Below are positions 21,304-28,551 of a stretch of DNA of 30,742 nucleotides, piece by piece. Source of the DNA: a virus; the IMG/VR virus record IMGVR_UViG_3300048107_000004, positions 1 to 30,742 of that record; one strand, written 5' to 3'. The translations under genes were made by a program, and so were the position numbers. The notes under the pieces are model-generated. The model was not told the DNA's origin, did no database searches, and saw nothing but the letters and a program-made list of their open reading frames with translations. Within the stretch, counting starts at the first letter, position 1. Every line of letters starts with the position of its first letter.

Positions 21304-22105
21304 CCCCTATAGCTACGGGGCAACAGGGAACGCGGCGTCCACAGCACTGAGCTGGAGCATGGGTTCCGTTTTACCGGATATTCCCGGGATTGATATCAAT
21401 GGTCTCCTGTATAGATATACCACTGTGAAGAACCCTGAAGATGATATGAAAGTCCACGTTGGCAACAAGAATGTTGATGGCGGTGGCTATATCTTTCGAA
21501 AAACAGACGATTGGTCAGGAGTTCCCGGTAACACTATCGTTAGATCATTTCCTTTATCGAATATTCCAGCTCCCCAATGGGGTACGGGTTCGATTGACAT
21601 TGAAGGGGAAGGTACGGTCGAAGATGCTATGGTTATATATAGCTATAGAATAGACGAATGTTACGACGAACAATCTAACCCTGCATGTCCGGGATATGTC
21701 AAACCTATACCTGTAATACCCGTAGTTGAGCTGTATGATGTACTAGAAGATGAAGATGCTATGGCTGCTATAGACGCGGATACAGACTTTCAGTATGATG
21801 AAGATGGCAATCTGATACTTTCTGAAGAAGAGGAAGAGGAAGAGAATAGGATTGAAATGGGTTTGACTGCATCTGCCAATGCACTGACCCTGTTTAAGAC
21901 ACAAGGACAAGATGACATTATTATGGCTATTAACCAACAGACTAATATAGCTATGTACTACAATGCGTCTATCAATGGAGGCGTGTATGCTGACGCCCCC
22001 GGTCTTGCTGATTCAGAGATAGCTGACAACAAGAAAGCCTTGCGTAATAACTTAGCACAACAGATTCTGCACGAACAAATGGTCGATATGCAGTATAACA
22101 AATGA
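21233..22105 (+). CDS. Exported protein 2, acidic
   Basis: A 290-residue protein. MKTLKQKQVLVLLLALWPSY, followed by SSCDP, is a clear signal peptide; the Cys might be a lipoprotein site, but Tyr at -3 is poor for a lipobox. The mature part has a beta-type domain (LLYRYTTVKNPEDDMKVHVG, GYIFRKTDDWSGVPGNTI, then WGTGSIDIEGEGTVEDAMV) and ECYDEQSNPACPG with two Cys. A very acidic loop (SEEEEEEENR) is followed by a helical C-terminus. The start lies inside the preceding gene. I associate similar proteins with marine phages, but no function is known to me. Possible virion or periplasmic component. Confidence 0.7.
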   Translation: MKTLKQKQVLVLLLALWPSYSSCDPYSYGATGNAASTALSWSMGSVLPDIPGIDINGLLYRYTTVKNPEDDMKVHVGNKNVDGGGYIFRKTDDWSGVPGNTIVRSFPLSNIPAPQWGTGSIDIEGEGTVEDAMVIYSYRIDECYDEQSNPACPGYVKPIPVIPVVELYDVLEDEDAMAAIDADTDFQYDEDGNLILSEEEEEEENRIEMGLTASANALTLFKTQGQDDIIMAINQQTNIAMYYNASINGGVYADAPGLADSEIADNKKALRNNLAQQILHEQMVDMQYNK

Positions 22106-22113
22106 GGTTTAAT

Positions 22114-22602
22114 ATGAAATATTCTATTGCGATACTTTCGCTATTCGCGTTTCCTGCATTAGCTAACGTCGAGATCACAGGTAGCGTAGAAGCTAAATGT
22201 GTTATTCAAACAACTAAAGCAGGGGCGTACGGCAACCCTATTGCTAGTAAGTTAAGCACTACCCCTGCAGACGGAGGTGTCCTACCTATAATGAGGTATG
22301 ACGTTTCAATAGCAGATGCTTATATAGCTAGTATAACACACCCAACAGCTTTTAGCTCATCGCCTTCCTTATCTGACACAGTTGCATGGACAGGTAGCAC
22401 AAGCGTTACACAAACGTCTGTCTCTGGGATGTCAGCCTACGAAGCCGCTAAGACAGTTGTGGGAAACACTACAAACTTCAACTTAACACTAGCAGGATCG
22501 ACGTGGTTCTCTACTGCTTCTAGTGCTACGTATGGTTCAGCTAAACCCTTACCCGGTGGCAATTACACGGCAGTAGTGCAGGCAAGTTGCATTGCTAAGT
22601 AG
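22114..22602 (+). CDS. Exported protein 3, pilin-like
   Basis: A 162-residue protein. Start ATG 22114 is chosen over 22102 because GAGG (22104-22107) lies 6 bases before it and the signal peptide then starts properly: MKYSIAILSLFAFPALA with cleavage before NVEITGS. The mature protein is nearly all beta with one Cys near each end (EAKCVIQ and QASCIAK), likely joined. This layout, a C near the first strand and a final GGNYTAVVQASC strand, recalls chaperone-usher-type or SCPU/spore-coat-U-like pilin subunits. Similar proteins occur in marine phages, as far as I recall. Resemblance is structural pattern only, so function is open. Confidence 0.65.
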   Translation: MKYSIAILSLFAFPALANVEITGSVEAKCVIQTTKAGAYGNPIASKLSTTPADGGVLPIMRYDVSIADAYIASITHPTAFSSSPSLSDTVAWTGSTSVTQTSVSGMSAYEAAKTVVGNTTNFNLTLAGSTWFSTASSATYGSAKPLPGGNYTAVVQASCIAK

Positions 22603-22978
22603 GATAACCATAGCCTTTTTGGTTTGGGGGACTTGTGCAATTCCGCATGAGATGACCCCCGCATACCCAGAAGTAAAGATGTCTCACGTCAAGGACGTGG
22701 TTAAGGTAGAGATGTCTCTCTTTAATTCAAGAGAAGAGATAAGGTATTACCAGATTGATTTGTTTGATTTAAACTGGATGAATATACCTTTTTCTACAAC
22801 GTATAGGATTATGAAAGTTGAGTACAAAGAGCATAAAGCTTTTGATGTCTACATAAGAAAAAGAGATATGCCCGAAGCTGTATACCTATGCACAACGTCA
22901 AAGGTAAGGAAGACTAACCAATCAAGAACTCTTATATCTTCTAGGATATGCTCAAGGTTAGATGGTGAACCTGCATGA
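22592..22978 (+). CDS. Exported protein 4, possible Ig-like fold
   Basis: A 128-residue protein. The best start is TTG 22592, 11 bases before the end of the upstream frame, because it completes a signal peptide (LSRITIAFLVWGTCA, then IPHEM). The mature part alternates hydrophobics as in a beta sandwich: VVKVEMSLFNSREEIRYYQI, DLNWMNIPFSTTYRIM, then KAFDVYIRKRDM and AVYLCTTSKV. Two Cys (YLCTT, SRICSR) could pair. The layout is loosely similar to the first domain of periplasmic pilus chaperones, but no chaperone signature residues are evident. Its stop overlaps the next ATG (ATGA). Function unknown. Confidence 0.6.
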   Translation: MLSRITIAFLVWGTCAIPHEMTPAYPEVKMSHVKDVVKVEMSLFNSREEIRYYQIDLFDLNWMNIPFSTTYRIMKVEYKEHKAFDVYIRKRDMPEAVYLCTTSKVRKTNQSRTLISSRICSRLDGEPA

Positions 22979-23373
22979 GATTAGTATTAGCTCTTTGCTT
23001 GTTATCTAGTTCTGCTGTAGCAGACAGTAGCTCTCTTTCTCTTGCGTTGCCGAGCCCTCCGATGAACTATCAATCGGATTCGTTTTCAACAGGTACTACA
23101 CGGTGCAGTAATGCTGTAGGTGGTGGTGTAAACTTAGAGTATGGCGTAACAGGTGTACTATCAGGGCTAAATACAGTGAGTAGAGGCAAGGACATAGGCG
23201 TGTACGCACGTATAGTCATACCCTTGGATAAACCCAAGGCTCGTATTAACTGCGACGACCTTTACCAAATAGAGTTAGCGCAACGTAGGCTAGAGATACA
23301 AAAGCTACGAGACGAGCTAGAAGCATTGAAAAACTTACAGAACGCCGGTGGAGAGATGGAGTTTGAGAACTAA
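22975..23373 (+). CDS. Exported protein 5 with C-terminal coiled coil
   Basis: A 132-residue protein. MRLVLALCLLSSSAVADS is a classic signal peptide with an AVA|D cleavage site. The mature N-terminus is Ser/Pro-rich (LALPSPPMNYQSDSFSTG). Two Cys follow (TTRCSN, ARINCDDL) around a beta-like Gly-rich section (GGGVNLEYGVTGVLSGLN). The last ~45 residues form a coiled coil (QRRLEIQKLRDELEALKNL). A periplasmic coiled-coil protein facing the membrane-anchored coiled-coil protein encoded next could form a complex across the periplasm. That is inference from paired architecture and a 1-base overlap. Confidence 0.68.
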   Translation: MRLVLALCLLSSSAVADSSSLSLALPSPPMNYQSDSFSTGTTRCSNAVGGGVNLEYGVTGVLSGLNTVSRGKDIGVYARIVIPLDKPKARINCDDLYQIELAQRRLEIQKLRDELEALKNLQNAGGEMEFEN

Positions 23374-23882
23374 TGGATACTACCAAGATAGCCGATAACA
23401 TTGATGGACTCGCAGATCGTGAGTTTAAGACCGGTGGCATGAAGATGTCGTTTGGTTCTATCATGGCTATACTTGCGTTCTTATCTACAGTGGTAGGTGG
23501 TCTGTACGGTGGGTTTGTTATGTACCAAAAGATCGAGGAGGTCGCAGGGCTAGACCTAGGTGCGTACCAACAAGCGATGGATGTCATGGATGCAAAAGTC
23601 ACGGGTATCGCTGATAAGGTAGAAGAATCTGTGGAGTACAGTCGTGATATCAAGAACGGCTTGAAGGATGATATACTACGCATAGAACAACAGACAGATC
23701 GTATAGAGGATATGGTGCGTAAATCTGAAGACAAGGTTCGTACTATGATTGATAACGCAGAAGTTCGCTTCGAAAATCAACGAGAACGTGTTAGAGTATC
23801 CCAAAGTGGCGATATGAAAGAGTTAGAAGATAAATTAATGGGCAAACTACAGCGGGCATTAGACAACCCCCTTGCAGATTAG
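23373..23882 (+). CDS. Membrane-anchored coiled-coil protein
   Basis: A 169-residue protein with a short N-terminal region, one membrane helix near residues 28-50 (IMAILAFLSTVVGGLYGGFV) and a long charged coiled coil to the end. It has segments such as AKVTGIADKVEESVEYSR and DILRIEQQTDRIEDMVRKSE, with no Cys. The membrane helix followed by a long coiled coil is reminiscent of i-spanins and of phage membrane scaffolds. It overlaps the upstream exported gene's stop by 1 base (TAATG), so the pair looks co-translated. An i-spanin-like role is possible given the nearby lysis genes, but spanins are usually smaller and no o-spanin lipobox is certain here. Confidence 0.68.
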   Translation: MDTTKIADNIDGLADREFKTGGMKMSFGSIMAILAFLSTVVGGLYGGFVMYQKIEEVAGLDLGAYQQAMDVMDAKVTGIADKVEESVEYSRDIKNGLKDDILRIEQQTDRIEDMVRKSEDKVRTMIDNAEVRFENQRERVRVSQSGDMKELEDKLMGKLQRALDNPLAD

Positions 23883-23891
23883 GAGATTATT

Positions 23892-24212
23892 ATGACAGAA
23901 TTTGACAAAGCCGATTTAGATGGTAGCGGTACAATAGACCAAGCCGAATGGGATAAATTAGCATTAGAAGACAAACGTCTTAAAATGGCTGATGAGGATG
24001 CTCAAAGAGATGCCCAAAGACAGATGGCATGGTTTGCATTATTCGGCATGTTGTTGTACCCTTTTGCAATAATTATTTGTAACTTGGCTAGTCTCGACGA
24101 AGCCATGAAGTCGCTAGCTTCTATCGCTGGTGTGTATTTTGTTTCTGTAGCTGCTATAGTTGCCGCATTTTATGGTAAAGAAGCCTACACAAAAGGGAAG
24201 GAAAATAACTAA
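23892..24212 (+). CDS. EF-hand protein with two membrane helices
   Basis: A 106-residue protein. Residues 8-19 (DLDGSGTIDQAE) form a complete EF-hand calcium loop: Asp8, Asp10, Ser12, Gly13, Ile15, Asp16 and Glu19 sit at the canonical positions (23913-23948). A charged helix (DKRLKMADEDAQRDAQRQ) leads to two membrane segments (WFALFGMLLYPFAIIICNLA and SIAGVYFVSVAAIVAAFYG). A single EF-hand on a two-helix membrane protein directly before a holin suggests a calcium-sensitive holin, antiholin or channel. This is inference; I know no characterised example. AGGAG at 23880-23884 is the ribosome-binding site, and the stop overlaps the holin start. Confidence 0.75.
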   Translation: MTEFDKADLDGSGTIDQAEWDKLALEDKRLKMADEDAQRDAQRQMAWFALFGMLLYPFAIIICNLASLDEAMKSLASIAGVYFVSVAAIVAAFYGKEAYTKGKENN

Positions 24213-24616
24213 TGATGAGTTTAGTAAGTAATTTGGTAGGGCCTGTCACTGGCCTACTAGACAAAGTTATTGAGGACAAAGATCAAAAGGCCAAGTTAGC
24301 CCATGAGATTGCCACAATGTCCGATAACCATGCCCAGCAAGCCTTAATGGGGCAGTTAGAGATAAACAAAGCCGAAGCTGCATCGGGTTCTTTGTTCAAA
24401 GGTGGGTGGCGACCATTCATAGGTTGGGTATGTGGCGTTGCTTTTGCCTACCATTTTGTGTTGCAACCTCTTATAGTCTTTGGTGTAACTGCTGCTGGAG
24501 TTGACATACCTGCGTTACCAGAGTTTGATATGGGTAGCTTGATGACTGTGATGATGGGAATGTTAGGATTGGGCGGACTCCGCAGCTACGAGAAGAAACA
24601 AGGAATTACAAAATGA
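24212..24616 (+). CDS. Holin, 3-TM (GTA holin family)
   Basis: A 134-residue protein expected to open the inner membrane for the endolysin. An amphipathic N-terminus (LVSNLVGPVTGLLDKVIEDK) precedes the family phrase SLFKGGWRPFIGWVCGVAFAY. Hydrophobic helices follow at about residues 68-85, 84-100 and 108-122 (LMTVMMGMLGLGGL), ending in SYEKKQG. GGWRPxxGWxC is the hallmark of the GTA_holin_3TM family. The start uses TAATGATG overlapping the EF-hand gene. The stop overlaps the endolysin ATG (ATGA), so holin and endolysin are coupled. ATG 24215 is an alternative start, which would allow a two-start holin as in lambda S, but this is unproven. Confidence 0.87.
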   Translation: MMSLVSNLVGPVTGLLDKVIEDKDQKAKLAHEIATMSDNHAQQALMGQLEINKAEAASGSLFKGGWRPFIGWVCGVAFAYHFVLQPLIVFGVTAAGVDIPALPEFDMGSLMTVMMGMLGLGGLRSYEKKQGITK

Positions 24617-25227
24617 GTGACTCTTTAAAACTACTGCAAGAGAAATGTGGGGTTACACCCGACGGAGGCTTCGGGCCAAATACAGCCCGTGCTATTGTAT
24701 CTCACTACGAGTTGTCTCCTGAACATGGGGCGCACTTACTGGGGCAAGCCGCGCACGAAAGCGGCGGCTTTAGACTTTGCCGAGAAAACTTAAACTACGG
24801 TTGGGAAGCTCTTATGAGAACTTGGCCTAGCAGGTTTACGGAAGAAGAAGCCAAAGAGTACGAAAGACAGCCTAGTAAGATTGCAGGGAAAGTATACTTA
24901 CGTAAATCACTTGGAAACCTCACGGAGCAAGATGCTAAAGATTTTATCGGTCGAGGATTTTTACAATTAACCGGTAAGGCAAATTACCGCTCTTTCTCTA
25001 GTGATATGGGTTTACCTGATGTAATGACTGACCCCGACCTAGCTGCTACAGACTATGCGTTTGAGACAGCGTTGTGGTTCTTTAAGAAGAACAAACTCTT
25101 TGATATCGCCGACGAAGGTGTAACCGAGGATGTAATCAAACGGATTACTAAGCGTGTTAATGGTGGGTATCATGGGTTAGACGACCGTATAGAGCAAACT
25201 AATAAGATACATGGGTGGTTAAGCTAG
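24613..25227 (+). CDS. Endolysin, GH19 (chitinase-like muramidase)
   Basis: A 204-residue lysis enzyme that cuts the peptidoglycan glycan backbone. HESGGFRLCRENLNYGW at residues 48-64 carries the GH19 catalytic pair (Glu49 in HE, Glu58 in EN). FIGRGFLQLTGKANY near 116-130 is the second signature (GRGxxQLTGxxNY). FETALWFFKKNKL and ITKRVNGGYHGLDDRI complete the domain. The first ~30 residues (LQEKCGVTPDGGFGPNTARA) look like a short peptidoglycan-binding or remnant segment. There is no signal peptide, so it depends on the adjacent holin, with which it overlaps (ATGA). The size fits phage GH19 endolysins. Confidence 0.93.
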   Translation: MSDSLKLLQEKCGVTPDGGFGPNTARAIVSHYELSPEHGAHLLGQAAHESGGFRLCRENLNYGWEALMRTWPSRFTEEEAKEYERQPSKIAGKVYLRKSLGNLTEQDAKDFIGRGFLQLTGKANYRSFSSDMGLPDVMTDPDLAATDYAFETALWFFKKNKLFDIADEGVTEDVIKRITKRVNGGYHGLDDRIEQTNKIHGWLS

Positions 25228-25228
25228 T

Positions 25229-25687
25229 ATGCCTATACGTCCTATAGAACCAAAAGATGTACCTGCGGCTATTGATCTTGGCTATCAGATGCACCAAGAA
25301 AGTGTTTATAGGCATTTTAACTACGACCCAGATAAGTGTGGTCGATTAATATATGACTTTATGACTAACCCAGACACACGTTTTGCATACATTGGCACTG
25401 CTAATGGCGTACCTAATAGTATTCTTCTTGGGTCTATAGGCGAACATTATTTCGGTACTGACTTGATAGCATCCGACACAGTGTGGTATGTGTCTACACA
25501 AAGTAGAGGTTCTCGCGTTGGACTGCAGTTGCTGAGAGCCTTTGAAAAATGGGCTAAAGAGCGTAAAGCCGCAGAGATATACATGGGTGTTTCTAGTGGT
25601 TTAAGTGCCGGTAAAACCGGTGCAATGTTACAAAAGTTAGGATATAATGTTGTGGGTGGAAATTATAAGCAACGTGTAGTAGAATAA
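25229..25687 (+). CDS. GNAT-family acetyltransferase
   Basis: A 152-residue GCN5-related N-acetyltransferase. IRPIEPKDVPAAIDLGYQMH is the typical first strand and helix. DTVWYVSTQSRGSRVGLQLL is motif A, with the acetyl-CoA pyrophosphate loop (QSRGSRVG). EIYMGVSSGLSAGKTGAML precedes the last helix, and LGYNVVGGNYKQRVVE is the usual end (LGY/F...). Acceptor unknown: it could modify a host protein, small molecule or virion protein. Such genes are common cargo in the structural region of marine phages. It starts 1 base after the endolysin stop and probably shares its transcript. Confidence 0.9.
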   Translation: MPIRPIEPKDVPAAIDLGYQMHQESVYRHFNYDPDKCGRLIYDFMTNPDTRFAYIGTANGVPNSILLGSIGEHYFGTDLIASDTVWYVSTQSRGSRVGLQLLRAFEKWAKERKAAEIYMGVSSGLSAGKTGAMLQKLGYNVVGGNYKQRVVE

Positions 25688-25717
25688 CACAACAAGTTTA
25701 AGAAAAAGGGTTTTTAC

Positions 25718-27484
25718 ATGTGTGGCGGCGGTGACTTAGGCGGATCAAACAATAAAGATAACGACAAGAAAAAAGGCTCTGGCAACAGTGCTGGAGAAAA
25801 GTTAGCCAACGCTATCACTCCGAACGACGGGTTTTCGTATCGAGACGGTGTGTTAACTGCCGATAGGGCTAGGAATACTTATACAGCAGTATCCTCAAAC
25901 CCTAACGAAGAGCGAGACAGAAATATCCTTGTACGCAATAACGATGACACGGGGTCGTTCTTTGTGCCGAAAAGCGAAACTAAAGCATATAACGATGGCA
26001 TAGTTAGGGCAGCTGTTATTGGCGGGCTGACTGGTGGACTTGGTGGTGTAGCTCTTGGTATAGGCGGGAACGCTGTAAAAAACGCTTTGTTCTCCGGTGG
26101 CGGTGACGGTAACAGGGATAGAAGAAACGTTTCTGCAGCAAATACAAATGTTAATACCGGTATACTGAGCGGGCGTAACGGCAGTACTATACAAGGCGCT
26201 ACGGGGATTGCTTCAGGCATAGTTCCGGGGGGAATGGGAGACCCAAGTACCTATACTAAAGGCGTACATTACGGTACAACAAACGATGGTGGTTTTAAAG
26301 GTATGTTCCAACCCGGAGGCTTTTTTGCAGGTCCGGAGTTTAGCAGTGCTGAAGAACGATCAAAATACATGCTCGAACAAAAACGGAAAGCTGTTGAAGC
26401 TGGGCGGTCTATGGCAGATGGCTCTGACAATAATGACGATAGAGTTAGACAAACAGTAGCTACACCTACAGTTGCAGGGCCAGCAGGGCCAGCTATGTCT
26501 AATATGAGTGCGGCAGCTGCAGAAGGTGCATTTGAGCCGATTCCAAATCCTGACTACGACCCTAACGATCCGATGTCTCCTAGATTCATAATCAACCCAA
26601 GCTATGCACAGTTACTTGAGTACCAACAAAGCCAAGTAACAAAGATGCGCGGCGGTGGGTATCCGGGTCAAATGCTATCAGCAAATGCAGCATTTAAAAT
26701 GCGACGACCTGCGTATAGCGAGCCTTTAAAGCAGTACGGTAACTACCTAGAGGGTGAATACGGCGATGCTGGCTTTGAGCAAAAGAAGGATAACTTTCTA
26801 GAAGAAGTCAACATGAAAGAACGGCAGACATTTAGTAACAGTGGAGTTCTTCCTACTGCTGGTGGCGGACTCTCGAGCATGTTTATGGCACAGCCTAGAC
26901 CCGATCCTCGTGGACCCAATAACTTCCAAGGTTTCGCAGAACTTCAAAGGAATATCGTCGATCAAGGCACTTTCCCACAGAACATTCTAGGCTCAGTGAG
27001 AGGTTTTGCACCGGGTGGTGAGCTTGAAGTAGTCCCACAAGAAGGTATTGCAGCTGTCCCACAAGAAGGTGGTAATGAGAAGACTGATATAGTCGATGCA
27101 GTTAGAGCTGTAAAAGGTGATATGTCTAAAGAGGAAGCATCCGTTGCGTTAGGTAAATTCTTAGCTACCTACGGTGAAGAAGCTCTTAAAAACTTAGTTG
27201 AGGCAGTACAGTCTGGCGAGCTAGACGATACAATAGAGCGTTTCGCTAATGGTGAAGCTGGTGAAGTCAACGGGCCGGGCGATGGTTCTGGTGTTGACGA
27301 CAAAGTACCTGCGTCCCTTGAAGGACAGGAAGATGTGTTACTTGCAGATGGAGAATATGTACTCCGTGCAAAAACTGCAAAAGCACTTGAAAAGATGTAC
27401 GGTGGCGGGTTTCTCGACACTATAAACGAATCCGAAGATAATGCACCGCGTGTTATACGCGAGCTTGCAGCTAGAACAGCGTAA
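25718..27484 (+). CDS. Internal virion (ejection-type) protein 1, glycine zipper
   Basis: A 588-residue protein starting MCGGGD. Residues 95-120 (GIVRAAVIGGLTGGLGGVAL and continuation) form a glycine-zipper hydrophobic stretch that can insert in membranes. The middle is low-complexity and Gly/Asn-rich. PNPDYDPNDPMSPRFIINPS near 285-303 is a compact phrase. FAPGGELEVVPQEGIAAVPQ near 430 contains a doubled PQEG unit. The end carries GSGVDDKVPASLEGQEDVLL followed by ADGEYVLRAKTAKALEKMYG, a phrase type (DD.PA.L..GE.V) seen in tape-measure and internal proteins. An ejection role is inferred from composition, position with two similar genes, and lack of a tape measure. Confidence 0.7.
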   Translation: MCGGGDLGGSNNKDNDKKKGSGNSAGEKLANAITPNDGFSYRDGVLTADRARNTYTAVSSNPNEERDRNILVRNNDDTGSFFVPKSETKAYNDGIVRAAVIGGLTGGLGGVALGIGGNAVKNALFSGGGDGNRDRRNVSAANTNVNTGILSGRNGSTIQGATGIASGIVPGGMGDPSTYTKGVHYGTTNDGGFKGMFQPGGFFAGPEFSSAEERSKYMLEQKRKAVEAGRSMADGSDNNDDRVRQTVATPTVAGPAGPAMSNMSAAAAEGAFEPIPNPDYDPNDPMSPRFIINPSYAQLLEYQQSQVTKMRGGGYPGQMLSANAAFKMRRPAYSEPLKQYGNYLEGEYGDAGFEQKKDNFLEEVNMKERQTFSNSGVLPTAGGGLSSMFMAQPRPDPRGPNNFQGFAELQRNIVDQGTFPQNILGSVRGFAPGGELEVVPQEGIAAVPQEGGNEKTDIVDAVRAVKGDMSKEEASVALGKFLATYGEEALKNLVEAVQSGELDDTIERFANGEAGEVNGPGDGSGVDDKVPASLEGQEDVLLADGEYVLRAKTAKALEKMYGGGFLDTINESEDNAPRVIRELAARTA

Positions 27485-27495
27485 GGAGCTAAATT

Positions 27496-28551
27496 ATGTG
27501 TGGTGGCAGTAAAACTGTATACGATCAAACTACTGGGCAGACAACTACTCAGTCAGATTTACCAGATTGGGCGAAGCCTTACTTTGAGCGCAACATAGCC
27601 AAAGCAGAGGCAGAGTTTAACAAACCGTATGAGGCCTACACGGGTGATCGCCTAGCGGCAACCGATCCGAATGTAACCGCATCTCGTGATAACATGCTGG
27701 GCATAGCCGATACCGGAGTTTCTGGACTTGGAGATGCACAAGACTACGCTGCTGCAGGCATGGATCGTGCTACTGAGCTTGGTAATTACAACGCTGACAA
27801 CTATTCACAGTTTGGCTACTCTGACCCAGCTATGTTTACTGGTGACAACGTATCTCAGTACATGTCTCCGTATCAACAGCTAGTGACAGACCAGCAAAAA
27901 GAAGCAGCGGTCACAGACTTTAATCGTTTACAGGGTGCTAGAGATGCTAAGGCAGTCCAAGCCGGTGCTTTCGGTGGGTCACGACAAGCAGTACAACAAG
28001 GTCTAGCGGAAGAACAACTACTAGGTCAGTTGGCTAACATCCAAGCCAAAGGCTCACAGAGTGCATTTGACGCTGCATCGAAACAGTTCGGTGCCGATAG
28101 AGCCGCACAGATGACCGCAGAGCAACGACAAGCCGCAGAGCTTGGACGAGTACAAACAGGTCAAGAAGCATCGGATCAATTCGGTGCAGGGCAAGGACTT
28201 GCGGCACTTAGAGCCGGTGCTGGTATGGGTACAGAGCTTACTCGTTTGGGTGAGATTGAACGGCAGACACAAATACAGAACGAGCAGTTGCGTGAAGGCG
28301 TAGGCCAAGACATACAAGCTGAAGGTCAAGCAGGGCTCGATTTAGACTATGCTAACTTCCTTGAACAGCAAGGCTACACTCGTGAGCAGATTGGTAATAT
28401 GACGGGTATCTTATCTGGTATGCCTATTGCTGCAACGGGTTCAACGTCAGGAACAAGCACTACGACTACTCCTAGACAACAACCCGGCGCGGCACAGCAA
28501 GCGGTTGGTGCAGGTTTAACTGGACTATCTCTATATAAGGCTTTCGCATAA
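27496..28551 (+). CDS. Internal virion protein 2, coiled-coil
   Basis: A 351-residue protein starting MCGGSKTVYDQTTGQTTTQ. The N-terminal third has LPDWAKPYFERNIAKAEAEF and YEAYTGDRLAATDP. The central part is Gln/Ala-rich and helical (QQKEAAVTDFNRLQGARDAK, GAFGGSRQAVQQGLAEEQLL, then many Gln/Ala heptads). The C-terminus has a low-complexity Thr/Ser stretch and a hydrophobic AVGAGLTGLSLYKAFA. The LPDWAKPY.E....A.. start and GAFGGSR.A phrase are familiar from podophage internal virion proteins. It overlaps the next gene by 1 base (TAATG). The ribosome-binding site is AAGGAG at 27483-27488. Confidence 0.75.
   Translation: MCGGSKTVYDQTTGQTTTQSDLPDWAKPYFERNIAKAEAEFNKPYEAYTGDRLAATDPNVTASRDNMLGIADTGVSGLGDAQDYAAAGMDRATELGNYNADNYSQFGYSDPAMFTGDNVSQYMSPYQQLVTDQQKEAAVTDFNRLQGARDAKAVQAGAFGGSRQAVQQGLAEEQLLGQLANIQAKGSQSAFDAASKQFGADRAAQMTAEQRQAAELGRVQTGQEASDQFGAGQGLAALRAGAGMGTELTRLGEIERQTQIQNEQLREGVGQDIQAEGQAGLDLDYANFLEQQGYTREQIGNMTGILSGMPIAATGSTSGTSTTTTPRQQPGAAQQAVGAGLTGLSLYKAFA

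Noticed and set aside
23246-23734. Antisense frame of 162 codons, Ser-rich
   Set aside because: It is a mirror of the coiled-coil coding strand; its Ser/Ile richness is expected from antisense of Glu/Asp/Arg codons.
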